Under the pieces are notes generated by a model. That model saw nothing but the letters and a program-made list of their open reading frames with translations. It had not been told where the DNA came from and ran no database searches. From Dasypus novemcinctus (taxonomy: Eukaryota; Chordata; Mammalia; Cingulata; Dasypodidae), in contig NC_092216.1 in the NCBI RefSeq assembly GCF_030445035.2, positions 11,533,405 through 11,597,404 on the forward strand: a DNA stretch of 64,000 nucleotides, read 5' to 3'. The position numbers and the translations under genes are program-made. Shown here piece after piece: positions 12,795-25,222 of the stretch; positions within the stretch are counted from its first letter, which is position 1; every line of letters begins with the position of its first letter.

Positions 12795-15700
12795 ATGGCT
12801 AATGTAAGTAATTCCTTGACAGTAATAACATTGAACATTAATGGATTAGACTCTCCAGTCAAGAGGCACAGATTGGAAGAATGGATAAGGAAATGGATAA
12901 GTTTCTATACAAGAAACTCACTTTACACCCAAGGACTCAAGGATGCTGAAAGTGAATGGATGGAAAGCAATTTTACATGCAAACAAAATGCAAAAAAGGG
13001 CAGGAGTGACTGTACTAATATTGGACAAAATATACTTTAAATGCAAAACTATTGTAAGACATAAGGAAGGTCACTATCTACTAATAAAGGGATAATCTAT
13101 CAAAAAGAATGAAAAATCATAAACAATTTTGCATCTAACCAGGGTGCCTCAAAATATGAGGTAAAAACTAGAAAAATGAAGTATAAAAATAGATACGTCT
13201 ACACTTATATTAGGGGAATTTAACACACAGTTATGATCATTAGACAGAACATTTGGAGATAGAATCAATGAAGAAACAAAGACCTTGATTAATACTTTAG
13301 AGGATCTGGACCTAAAAGATACATGCAACACGTTACACCCAAATACATTGGGATATACATTTAAGTGCACTTAGCTCATTCTCCAGAATAGACCACATGC
13401 TAGGCCACAGAACAACTCTCAATGAAATAAAAAAGAATGAAATTACACAAAATAATTTATCTGAACACAATGGAATGAAGAAGGAAACCAGTAAGAGGTA
13501 GAGAAGCAGATTGGACACAAAGATATGGAAGTTAAACAACACACTCTTAGACAATCAGTGAATCAAGGAGGAAATGAAAAAAGAAATAAGTAACTACCAG
13601 AAACAAATGAAAATGATAACACAGCATATCAAAACCTATGGGATGCAGGAAAAGCTGTATAGAGGGGAAATTCAGAGCCATAAATGTCTATATTTAAAAA
13701 GAAGAAAAACCTAAAATCAAAGACTTAACTGCTCACCTGGAGGAATTAGAAAAAGAACAACAAACTAAACTCAAAGGAAGTAGAAAGAAGGAAATTACAG
13801 AGATTATATTACATCTAAACAAAAATGAAAATAAGAAAGCACTAGGAAAAAAAAAAAAACTAAATTAAACCAAAATCTGGTTCTTTAAGAAGATTAACAA
13901 AATTGAGAAAACTTAGGTAGATTAGTAAAACAAAAAGAAGAGAATATGCAAATATATAAAATAAGAAATGAAGAAGAGGATATCACTACTGACCCCAGTG
14001 AAATAAAGAGTATCATAAGAGGATACTTTGAAAAAATGTGTGTCAACAAGATGGATAATTTGGAGAAAATGGACTTATTCCTAGGAACACACAAACAGCC
14101 TACATTGACTGAAGGAGAAATTGATGAACTCAACAGACCAGTCACAAATATTGACATTGAATTAGTCATCAAAAACATCTCAACTAAGAAGAGCCCTGGA
14201 CAAGATGGCTTCACAGGTGCATTCTACCAAACATTCTGAAAAGAACTAACACCAATCCTGCTTAAACTCTTCCAAAACATAGAAAGAAGTAAAGGGAACA
14301 TTGACTAACTCATACTATAATGCCAACATCACCCTAATACCAAAGTCAGAAAAAGACATCACAAGAAAAGAAAACTATAGATCAATCTCTCTAATGAAAC
14401 TAGATGCTAAAATCCTCAAAAAAATACTTGTTAATCATATTCAACAGCACATCAAATGATTTATCCACCACGACCAAGAATATTTCATCCCTGATATGTA
14501 AGGATAGTTCAACAAAAGAAAACTAATTAATGTTTTACTCCACATTACCACATTGGGGGGAAAATCTCACATGATTATCTCTTTAGATGAAAAAGCATTC
14601 ATCAAAATAGAGCACACTTTTCGATAAAAACATTTCAAAGGATAGGAATAGAAGGAAACTTAACATGATAAAGTGGTCAAAATTGCATGGGGTATAAAAC
14701 CCACCGCTAACATCATATTTAATTTTGAAATTCTAAAATCTTTCCTCCTAAGATCTGGAATAAGACAAGGATGCCCACTGTAACCAATCTTATCTAACAT
14801 TATGTTAGAAGTACTTGATCAATCACATAGGCAAAAAACAGATATAAAAGGCAAGCAAATTGGAAAGGAAGAGGTAAAAAGTTCTCTATTTGCAGATATG
14901 ATCCTATACCTCAAAAGCCCTGAGAAATCTACATCAAAGCTCCTAGAGTTTATAGATGAATTCAGTAAAGTGCCAGGTTAAAAGATAAATGTGCAAAAAT
15001 CAGTAGCATTTCTATGTACCAATAATAAGCAATCTAAGGAGAAAATCAAGAAAAAAATCCAATTTATGACAGCAACTAAAATAATCAAATACCTAGGAAT
15101 AAATTTAATTAAAGATGTAAACAAAATATATGCAGAAAACTATACAACACTGTTAAAGGAAATCAAAGAAGATATAAATAAATGGAAGAATATTTCCCAT
15201 TCATAGATAGGAAGATTAAGCACCATTAAAACATCTATACTACACAAACCGATTTACAGATTTACAGCAATCCCAATAAAAATTGCCACATATTTTACTG
15301 AATTGGAAAAGATAACTATGAAATTTATTTGGAAAGCAAGAGGCCCCAAATAGCCAAAGACATATTGAAAAAAAAAAATGAAATAAGAGGAATCACACTA
15401 TCTGACTTTCAAACACACTACAAAGCTATAGTGGTCAAAACTGCATGATATTGAAACAAGGAAAGACACTCTGACCAATGGCTCTGAATTGAGATTTCAA
15501 ATATGGATCCTTGCATATGCAGACAGCTGATACTCAACAAGGTACAAAGCTCATTCAACTGGGAGACAATGGTCTCCTCAGCAAATGGTGTTTGGAGAAC
15601 TGGATATCCATACCCAAGAATGAAAAACAAACACCATCTCACAACCTATACTAAAATTAACACTAGAGGGAACAAAGATCTAAATATAAAAGCCAGGACC

Positions 15701-16500
15701 AAAAAAAAAAAAAAACCTTAGAAGATACTGCAGGGAAGCAATTACAAGATCTTATATTAGAAAATGATTTCATGAACTTTACACCCAAAGCACAAGCAAT
15801 GAAAGAAAAATTAAATGGAACCTTTTCAAAACTAAAGCTTTTGCACCTCAAAGAAGTTTATCATGAAAGTGCAAAGACAGCATACCCAATGGGAGAAAAT
15901 ATTTGGTAACCATATAGCTGATAGAAGCCTAATATCTAGCATATATAAAGAAAACCTACACTCTGAAAATAAAAAGACAAACAACCCATTTAAAAATGTG
16001 CAGATAATTTGATTAGACAAATTTCCAAAGAAGAAATACAAATGGCTAAAAGGGTATTGAAAAATCCTCAACATCACTAGCTATTGGAGAAATGTAAATC
16101 AAAACTACAATGAGGTATTATCTTGCACCCATTAGATTGGTGGCTATTAAAAATCAGAGGGCTACAAGAGTTGGAGAGGGTGCTGAAGAAAGGGAACCCA
16201 CATCCACTGCTGGTAAGAATGTAGAATGATAGTACCATTGTGGTGGACAGTTTGGTGGTTCCTCAGTAAACTAACTATAAACCTGCCATATGATCCAGCA
16301 ATTACACTGCTGGGTATACCCAAATAAATTGAAAACAAGGACACTAATGACTATATGTTCACCAGTGTTCATAGCAGCATTATTCACTATTGCCAAAAGT
16401 TGGAAACAACCCAAATGCCCATCAACAGGTGAATGAATAAACAAATTGTGGTATATACATACAATGAAGTATTACTCAGTTGTAACAAATAATTCAGTAT
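12795..16500 (+). pseudogene. L1 copy A ORF2 remnant; RT motif lacks one Asp
   Basis: The ORF2 start is preserved at 12795, with the endonuclease motif LNINGL near codon 14. RT pieces follow: 13946-14239, ending in SPGQDGFTGAFYQTF, then the catalytic block at 14889-14900 and 14991-15206. At the catalytic block the sequence reads TTTGCAGATATG (FADM) where L1 normally has FADDM, so one of the two metal-binding aspartates is missing by a clean 3-base loss. Many other frameshifts make it non-coding. The C-terminal end is approximate. Confidence 0.85.
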
Positions 16501-19435
16501 TAATACACTAGATAACATGGATGAATCTTGAAGGCCTTATGTTGAATGAAACCAGCCAGGCACTGAAGGACAAATATTACATGATTTCACTGATATAAAT
16601 TAAGCAAATTTAGCAAATGCACAGAACTAGAGTCTGGAAGATAGATTTACAGGAGATAGAATAGGAGAAGAATGTTGTGAGCCAATACACATATTGGCAA
16701 AATCTGTGATAACATGGAAGTGTGTAGTTGTGCAGTGGAGGGGCATGACAGTGGTGCAATGATATTATTGAGTTCAGTGGTATTGGCTTGTCAGGAGTCT
16801 ATGGTAGGAAAAGTAGGTAGGGCAGTCCATGGAACTTTGGGGGAGGGTTGGGGGAGGAAGTAGGTGAACACTGGAGATTTTCAGATATGTGGTTGAAATT
16901 ACAATGTTGGGAATGTTCTTTTGGCAATATGGCACTGGAGGGTTACTGATGTTGGGGTTGATGGGGAGGCTTTCAGGACAAGGCACACCTGGGCAGGCTT
17001 CTAGGAAGTGTGTACTGTTCATCTTGTCGTAGTGTGTTGTATCAGTGAGTGGATATTCACATAATGAGCAGGAAGGTGCTGGACTTCTATCCTGGGGAGG
17101 CCCAGTATGTTCTCAAATAGAGAGATGGGAGTCTCTTGAGAGCATAGGCAGTGCCCAATAGGGGAGGACAGGCCAGCATGCCAAGCCCTCAATATTATTG
17201 CAAGTAATAATGAATCTTTTTTGTCAAGGAGTGAAGCCTGGAGGTTCCCATTGGCCCCTAGGGAAGTGGGAGGGAGTAATAAAATAGATGGAGCTTATGG
17301 CATTTTGGGGTCAATGGAAGTGTTCTACATGATCTTGCAATGATCAATACAGGCCATGTTAAATTTCATCAAAAATTTATAAACGTGTATGGTCCAAAAT
17401 GTAAATCATAATGTAAACCACTGGCCATGGTTAGTAGCTATGTTTCAAAATTTATACATCAATTTATGCCATATAAAACATTTTTAATAGGGGAAAGGAA
17501 AAATAAAATAAAATAAAATAAATTTAAATTAAAGTTTTTAAAAAAGGGCAAATGGGAAAAGGGGGAGGATGTTGGGTATATGGGAATCTCCTATATTCTG
17601 TACATGACTTTGCTGTAACGTAAAAGTTCTTTGAAGACTAAGTGAAAAAAGTAAGACACTGTGGGAATAAATGGAAGAAAATGTCACTGTACATACATGA
17701 CAACATATCTTACAGTGATGAAAAACATAATGACAAAACATTTTTAGAATATTTTTTCATTATTTTTATTCCAATTATTTTTTAATTTTTAAAATTTTAT
17801 TTATTTTTAAAACTACCATTTCATTTCCTTATGAATTGTATTTGGGTATTTTGTTGACTTCATTTTTGAAGAAGTTTTGGATCACAGGAGGGTTACAGCT
17901 GTGGCAGGAGAGGATCATTGGTGTGGGTATCAGTGATGGAAAATACATGGGAGGAAGTTCACCTGGGACATAAATATAAGGAATATAAATGTGTTCAAAT
18001 GTTCATGGAGATTGTCACACTGGGTGGAGATTCACACAATAACTGAAAGAATATTGAATTCCCATCCTGGAGAGCTCTGCCACATTCTCTAATGGAACAG
18101 CAAGAATGCCCCAAGTACAGGGGTAATGACTAGTAAAGGAGGATGGTACATTGACAGGTCAATAACTGTACCTATGAACATTTACTTTTGAAATTGGAAC
18201 CCAGCCTAGTTTTATATGTTGCCTAAGAGTTTTTTCCTGAGAGTCTCCTTGTTGCTCAAATGTGGCCTCTCTCTAAGCCAAACTCAGCATATAAATGTGT
18301 TACCTTTCCCACAGCATATGATAGACTCCTGGGGGCAAGCCTCTCTGACATCAAGGGATTATTCCCAGAGACCAATTACCAATGTAACTGGAGAAAGACC
18401 TTGACCAAAAGAAGAGAAAGGTAAAGACAATTGCGTTTATAACAGTTAAGAGACTTCAAAGTGAGTCAGGAGGTCATTCCAGAGGTTATATTTTTGCTCG
18501 TCTCTGCAGAATCTTGCTGACTACCACAGTAAATATTGCCTCAAACAGTGGGGCTCCTGAGGCTCTGGAGACATCTAGACACTATAGACACAGCAGACAG
18601 CTCAGGTGTTTGGCACCCTGCCAGGGGGCCCTACTTTGGAACTTATGAACTCAGTTGTGCTTTCCCTACACTTGACTTTTCTGGCCCTTATATTTGAATC
18701 TATAATTAGTAATAGAGTTGATAATTGTATGTCCAAGAGACTTACAACTTTGGATTGTCTTTGTATCATCTGGGCCCTGAAACTCAATGAGGTTGCAATA
18801 CCTACTCACTATTTAAATGGACTCACCCAGGATAACTAGCAAGGTGATGATGATGGTCAACAACCATCCCAACTAACAGAGAGTGTTTACAACTGCAAGC
18901 AAGAGAGTTCTATTGATCTGCCCTTTGGGATCGAAGCCCCCTCTCAATGAGAGGTGGAGTGGGCATCACCATTCCAGAATCCCCAGGATTGGGGAATGAA
19001 CAGTGGACTAAAGAAGACTTATTGATATTCTACTATAGATTTACTGTGATTCTAGCAATGTAACAACTTTTTGATGTGAAGACAGCAGTCATTGCAGTTT
19101 CTGAAGGCATGGAGAGGGAAAACAGGTGTAATATGGGGGCATTTTCAGGCCTTGGGAATTGTCCTGAATGACATTCCCATGATAGATACAGGCATTACAT
19201 ATCTTGCCATAACCTACAAAATTGTGCAGGAGAGAGTGTAATCTACAATGTAAACTATAGTCCCTGCTTACTGGCAATGCTCTAAAATGTGTTCATTAAT
19301 TGTAACAAATCTACCACACTAATGAAGAATGTTGTTACTTTGCAAAAATGTGGGAGGTGTGGGGAGCAGGACATATGGAAATCCTCTCATTTTTATGTTA
19401 CACCTATATAATCTAAGTATGTTTTTAAAAAAATT
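16500..19435 (+). other. Long L1 3'UTR of copy A
   Basis: About 2.9 kb with no open frame of L1 type, G-rich near 16790-17300, then A/T-rich, ending with an A-rich tail. It aligns by eye with the other 3'UTR copies in the window in the same order, showing that it is a genuine part of the element and not chance flanking DNA. Confidence 0.75.
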
Positions 19436-19439
19436 AAAA

Positions 19440-19690
19440 AATATATCAAAAATATAAGATGTCCCCATTTACCCCCACACCCCTCACCACACTCCTCCCA
19501 CATCAACAACCTCTTTCATCATCGTGGCACATTCATTGCTTTTGGTAAATATATTTCGGAGCACTGCTGCACCACATGGATAGTGGTTTTCACTGTCGTT
19601 CACACTTTCCCCCTGTCCACCCAGTGGGCATGGCAGAACATACAATGTCCAGCATCTGTCCCTGCAGTACCTCACTTGCTTTTAATCCAA
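19440..19690 (-). mobile_element. Antisense 5'-truncated L1 3'UTR piece
   Basis: Immediately after the A-rich tail of copy A, the complement of the terminal 250 bases of the same 3'UTR begins, starting with a C-rich run near 19461. The two L1 ends are tail to tail. Confidence 0.75.
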
Positions 19691-20106
19691 AGGTTAGAGG
19701 TCGATCTTGTTTAGAAATTAGAAGTCTCTAATTTTGGACTGGATTCATATAATTTGCTGTTCATTTTTGTCATAGTAGTTTTCCTTGTTCTCCATATAAG
19801 GTAAGAAATGAAATGATTCAGGCAGAATCCTCAAACTTTACAAACTTTGATTCTTCACCCTCTGGCACCCTGACATGTCACATGTTTAAAATATGAGCCA
19901 TATGCTGTGTCTATCTAACAAAAGAGCAAAATCTCACCAAAAACAACCTAGAGCTGTAATGGCCATTGGGCGGGAAGGTGGGGGAGGGAGGAAGGTAGCG
20001 TTCCAGTTAGACAAATTTACTCATTTTAGAGGCTCACTTGAGTACGAGTCCTCAAATTAAACAGGCCAAATGTGATGCCTGTTTTAATTGGTACTCAGAG
20101 TCTATT
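19691..20106. other. No recognised feature
   Basis: A roughly 400-base stretch with no reading frame or repeat that I can name. It includes a short G-rich tract near 19970-20000. Confidence 0.4.
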
Positions 20107-20115
20107 AAGAAATTG

Positions 20116-20488
20116 GGAAACGGACTTTGGCCCAGTGGTTAGGGCGTCCGTCTACCATATGGGAGGTCCGCGGTTCAAACCCCGGGCCTCCTTGACCCGT
20201 GTGGAGCTGGCCATGCACAGTGCTGATGCGCGCAAGGAGTGCCCTGCCACGCAAGGGTGTCCCCGCGTGGGGGAGCCCCACGCGCAAGGAGTGCGCCCGT
20301 GAGGAAAGCCGCCCAGCGTGAAAAGAAAGTGCAGCCTGCCCAGGAATGGCGCCGCCCACGCTTCCCGTGCCGCTGATGACAACAGAAGCGGACAAAGAAA
20401 CAAGATGCAGCAGATAGACACAGAGAACAGACAACCAGGGGAGGGGGGAAAATTAAATAAATAAAATAAATCTTTAAAAAAAAAAAAA
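20116..20488 (+). mobile_element. Well-preserved DAS-like tRNA-derived SINE
   Basis: A complete copy. The tRNA-like head carries an A box TGGCCCAGTGG at 20128-20138 and a B box GGTTCAAACCC at 20172-20182, the internal RNA polymerase III promoter. A GC- and CpG-rich body follows, then an A-rich tail with AAATAAAT units. A 9-bp target-site duplication AAGAAATTG lies at 20107-20115 and 20489-20497. The retained CpGs and intact boxes suggest it is the youngest SINE in the window. The family name DAS-SINE is from knowledge of armadillo repeats, not from a search. Confidence 0.92.
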
Positions 20489-20497
20489 AAGAAATTG

Positions 20498-22015
20498 TAA
20501 GACTCTAAAATAGCTGATACAAACTACTGAGTTTATATTTCTATGCTTTATATGTATGTGTGTATTGTGTTTTAATATATTAGGAATTAATATATTTAAA
20601 TAGAAACTATAAATTCTCTGTTTGCCTCTGTATATTTGATGCTTGATATTTTCCTACCTCTGTATTATATTACCAAATTAATTTACAAAACTTCTTAAAA
20701 TAGTTCCACTCAAATAGGCTTAAAGACAAAAAAGCATTTACATAAATTAATAGTACTGAAGCCTTAGAAAGTAAGGAAATGAACTTTTTAATAATTCCAG
20801 TAGGGAGACACTTATTCTTAGAACTAAACCCAGATTTTATCAAGTTTTCATAATTCAGATAAACCTTTGACAAAAATAAGTCTAGTTTAATATTACTAAT
20901 TAAGTAAAAACATCTATGTCTTCTGAGTTACCAATGTTAAGTACTTTATAAAGATACAGTTTTATTATGCTTGAGTTTGTTGTTCTTAAATTTATACAGG
21001 CTCACTGATCAAATAAGTTAGCATTATGCCTACTTGATCTTTAAGATGATAAAAAATGTAAATTTTATATAACCAAATAGGGTTATTATTCTAGGACATT
21101 TTATTTGAAAAGAAATTGTGTTTTGTAGGATGCTCCCTTAATGAACATTTTCAAAATCTTTTTTGATAACTTAATATATAAGTTATGCAGGATATGTTTT
21201 GCCTGAAGGAAATGGAGAATAGTTTTGTCCTAAAGGAAAATAAATGGTTCTTGCAGAATAAGAAATAGGTTTCTGTAGGACAAAAGCTGAATGGATATAA
21301 AAAGTTGTAGAAGGTTTGTGGAAAAGGTTTTTCCTGTTCAAGGTTGGCTAAGACTTGATAGGCTTATTTGATAGAATTTTTTAAAGTTTTCATGTTAAAC
21401 AGTATGTTTGTACAAAACAGAATTTTGATTTCTTCCTGTTAAGATAAAGTTTTCTTGTGTTTTTCCTTTGCATATAGGAAAAGTTTACAAGTTTTCCTAT
21501 CAATCTAATTAGTTTAGAAGACAAATATTAGGAATATTATCATACTAATCTCCTTTATATTGACCTTATCACCATTTATTGCTTAAGAGAACAAGTCAAA
21601 AAAAAAAAAGACACAATTCTCATAAAAAGCATAATAATTAAATGCAAAAAAAAAAAAAGAGAACAAGTCTTCTGATTTTTAAAGAAATAAGGTTTTGTTT
21701 CCAATCATGTTAACTCCTATTTATTTTTTATTTTATTTTCACTTTGGTTATATAGAGAACCAAATATATTATTTCAGAATTATGCATGATCCTAATTAAC
21801 AAAATGTCCGAACCTGACAACTTTTTGACATTTTTTTCCAAATCAAATCGTAAACAATATCTTATTTTTCTTAAGTGGACCCCTGGATAATTGTTACTTC
21901 ACCTTCTAAAAAAGAGAGGAGCTAGAAATAAGTTTATTTGGTGTGTTTTGAGCTGCATGGAAAGTGTTGTCAAATCAAAAAGGATTGTCTTTTTGTTGGT
22001 TAATTTTATTTGGAT
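20498..22015. other. A/T-rich unique sequence, no gene seen
   Basis: About 1.5 kb without an open frame of interest and without a repeat that I recognise, apart from short poly-A runs near 21599-21611 and 21646-21660. Confidence 0.4.
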
Positions 22016-22029
22016 AAAATGTTATTAAT

Positions 22030-22229
22030 ATAGGTGAGCAGATGTAGCTCAAGGGGTTGAGTGCCTGCTTCTCACATATGAAGTCCCAGGTTCATTCCCT
22101 AGTACCTCCAAAAGACAAAACACATGTACAAATGAATAAAACAACATTTATTGGGGAGCGAGTACAGTTCAGTGGTTGTGCCTGCTTCCCATGTATTAGG
22201 CCCTGGGTTCATTCCCTAATACCTCCTAA
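22030..22229 (+). mobile_element. Dimeric tRNA-like SINE
   Basis: Two tRNA-like units in tandem: the first has GTAGCTCAAGGGGTTGAG (A-box region) and CCAGGTTCATTCCC (B-box region) at about 22044-22099, the second has CAGTTCAGTGGTTG and CTGGGTTCATTCCC at about 22166-22216. Each is followed by a short 'ctaa/gtacctcc' end, and only the first has an A-rich linker before the next unit. A 14-bp direct repeat AAAATGTTATTAAT at 22016-22029 and 22230-22243 shows that the dimer inserted as one unit. Confidence 0.85.
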
Positions 22230-22243
22230 AAAATGTTATTAAT

Positions 22244-23129
22244 GTAAACATTTTAGAAATTTTATAAAGTTACTAGATATTTGTCACTGTCCTCAGTATC
22301 CATGAAATGTCCTGATACTAATCTCCGTAAAATTAGTCAACAGTAGTGTTCTTGGTCATAATTTCAGTTATTCTTAAAGTAATGCATAATATTACTTTTG
22401 AAAATTGCAGTATGTTAACCATAGCTATTTTAAGATTTTTGTCATCTACAGGCAGTTTTTATTCTGATGTTTCCCTGAAATACAATCAGATGGAAGTCAG
22501 AGTGATTTATCATCAATAAAAGACTTTCTCAGAGACCCATAGAAAGGACTGTGCCAGGGACTCTAGGGCCAGGCTTTTAATGGCATTGCTTAAAAAACTT
22601 AGTGACCACAGCACTGGCCTGAGTAAAAATTCTATAATTCTAGTAAAGAAGCTGATGAGTTCATGAGATTGCTAAAACAAAGCTGAGCAAAACGGTTATT
22701 ATCTAAGGCTGAATAAATAAAGGATATTTATAGTTTACTATGAATGATTGCTTATTTTAATGTTCTATTTTCAGATATAAGGAATCCCTTATACTTTTCT
22801 CTTAAGCTATCTATAATTTATGAAACATTCAACATTTTCTCCCTGTTTTCTCCAGGAGTTAGGAGCTCTGACTGAATATTTTTATTGCAATATATTTTCA
22901 GAGGTTCAATCAGAGTCATTCTGCTCCATTAACAAGATATAATTGGAATAAAACTAAGACTTTGACTGGAATGTCATGTTTGAGAATGATATCCATTTAA
23001 TCAGAAATGACCTTAAAAGGAACTAAGGTTGACTTTGTGGAGCCAATATTTACAAAACCATTTTGGAAAAACCAGTCTAGTGACTGACTCCAGAGTTCCC
23101 AGGTTTTCAAGTCGATTAAGAAGGAACCA
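22244..23129. other. No recognised feature
   Basis: A/T-rich sequence with no gene-like frame and no named repeat. The boundary with the L1 3'UTR to the right is uncertain by about 150 bases. Confidence 0.35.
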
Positions 23130-25222
23130 AGGTAAATGTGGGGGCAAGAGGGGAGTTTTGCGAGAGTACATGAGGATGAATATGAAACATGTAATAGTAC
23201 ACCAAAAACATATAGGGGATGACAGACTAATAATGTAAAACATAGGATAACTAAAAAATTTAGAAAACTGTATATCCTAAAGTATGGACCACATTGTAAG
23301 CACAGATGTCACCTTGTTTGAAAGCTATTATTTCAGAGTCTGTACATCAGTTTTAGGAAATATGATATGAATAAGTTAAAAGATTAAGGCTGTGGAAGGG
23401 TAAAGGTTTTATGGTGGATCTGTGGGAGTACTGTATATTGTATATATGAATTACTGTGATCTAAGACTCTTGTGAAGAGAAGCTCAATAATTAGAAAAAA
23501 GAAAAGAAAAAGGATGTAGAAATTTTTCCAAATCAATATGTACTCTAGATCTAACCTTTAAACTCATCACTATATTCCATTATACTAGTAAGGGAACCTG
23601 ACATTATACTGGGATTCACTTTACAGGAAGTTTTGGATCACAGAGTGGTTCAACAATGGCGGAGGAGGAATACTGGTATGGGATGTTATTGACAGGCTAT
23701 ATATGGCTGACAGGGAGTTATACAGGGCATATATCCAGGGTGCATGGAAATGTTCAGATATACTCATAGTGGAAACAATTAAAAACAACAGCTGGGGGGG
23801 ACTGGGTTACTGGTGGGAGGGGCTCTAACGTGGTCCCTAGGGGAGCAGCGGCAGTCCCCCAGGTGCAACAGGAAGGAATGAGGGTCCAACAGTGAGCCCC
23901 TGATACTAATGACTATTCTTGTGAGCCTATATGCCTGAAATAAGGACAAGGTCTAGAGCATCACTGTGCCTAGGAGTTCCCTCCTGACAGCCTCCGTGTT
24001 ACTCAAATGTGGCCAGTCTCAAAACCAAACTCAGCATGTAAATGCAATGCCTTCCCCCCAGCATGGGACATGACACCCAGGGATGACCCTCCCTGGCCCC
24101 GAGGGATCGCTACGAAGTACCAGCTGATGATGCAACTAGAAAATGACCTTGAATGAAAGGTTCAACGTGAACCAGCAGAATATCCTTGTCTACATATAAT
24201 AACAGGAGTTAAAAATGCTGTTTGACCTAAAGTAAGGGGGAAATGGAAAGGACAAATGAGTTTATATGGCTACTAGTCTCTAAAAAATAGTCTGGAGGTT
24301 GTCAGAAGGATTGCCCTTATGCACACCTGAGCAGAGTCTAAGAGACAGATAAAGTAGATACAACCCCAGGTATTGGTTCTTGTGAGGGATAAAGAGACCC
24401 ACGGGTTCTATGGTCATGGCAGATGGGGTTCACTGCCATGTCAGATGGCCCTTCTTTGGAGCTGGTGTTTCTGCGTGATGTAACTAGACTCAGATGGGAT
24501 CTCTTTTCACAAGCCTTTCATGCTACTTTACTGGAATTGTAGTTGGTGCTGGGGTTTAAGATATATTTAGGGGATTTGAATCTCTGGACTGACAATATGA
24601 TAGCCAGGCCCTGAGCCTCAACAGACTTCAGCTCCTACACTCTTATTTATTGGACTTACACCGCTCAGCTAACATGGAGTTGAAGAAGGTCAACCACCAC
24701 ACCATGGAGCCTGGAGTGTCTACAACTGAAAGCAGGAGTGCATCCAGTATGCATGTGGAATCTAAGCCCCCACTTGACATAGATGTGCAATGGACACAAC
24801 CAATCCAATGTCCACAGAGAAAATGTGGCGTTTGTGTGGGAAGGGTGGCCATGGTGACTGCTGGGTGCGGGGAATGGGAGGAAGAGATGAGATGGGGAGA
24901 CGTTTTCGGGACGTGGAGATGTCCTGGGTGGTGCTTCAGGGACAACTACAGGACATTGTAGATCTCCCCAGGGCCCACTGGATGGAACGTGGAGAGTGTG
25001 GGCTATGATATGGACCATTGACTATGGGGTGCAGGGATGCTCAGAGATGTACTTACCAGGTGCAATGGATGTGTCATGATGATGGGAAAGACTATTGCTG
25101 TGGTGGGAGTGGGGGTGGGGGCGGTGGGGTTGAATGGGACCTCATATTTTTTGAATGTAATATTTTTTAAAAAAATAAAATAAAATATAAAAAAAAAATT
25201 TTTTTAATTAAAAAAAAAAAAG
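23130..25222 (+). mobile_element. 5'-truncated L1 3'UTR, diverged subfamily
   Basis: The order of recognisable blocks matches the 3'UTR of copy A: the 'gttttggatcacag..ggtt' block near 23629, the 'catgggacatgacacccagggatga' block near 24063, and the terminal block with an A-rich end near 25150-25222. Divergence from copy A is larger than that of the copies at 40208 and 59758, so it belongs to another subfamily or age class. Antisense frames of about 100 codons here are chance. Confidence 0.7.

Larger units (their letters stand above)
9918..19435 (+). mobile_element. Near full-length long L1 (copy A), inactive
   Basis: The order is a 5'UTR (about 9918-11800), a T/C-rich then A-rich transition, ORF1 (11838 to about 12520), ORF2 (12795 to about 16500), and then a 3'UTR of nearly 2.9 kb ending in an A-rich tail near 19435. 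The total of about 9.5 kb is well above the 6-7 kb usual for mammalian L1, mainly because of the 3'UTR. The same 3'UTR text recurs at 23130-25222 (diverged), 40208-42850, 47064-48843 and 59758-62450 in sense, and in antisense at 19440-19690 and 38265-38890. All ORFs are interrupted. The exact 5' end and target-site duplication were not resolved. Confidence 0.85.

Noticed and set aside
20128..20182. Possible tRNA gene
   Set aside because: The A and B boxes belong to a SINE head followed by a 300-base body and A tail with target-site duplications. A cloverleaf tRNA 3' half is not maintained.
24643..25018. Overlapping frames of about 100-117 codons on both strands
   Set aside because: They lie in the G/C-richer part of an L1 3'UTR, show no motif and occur in antisense pairs.
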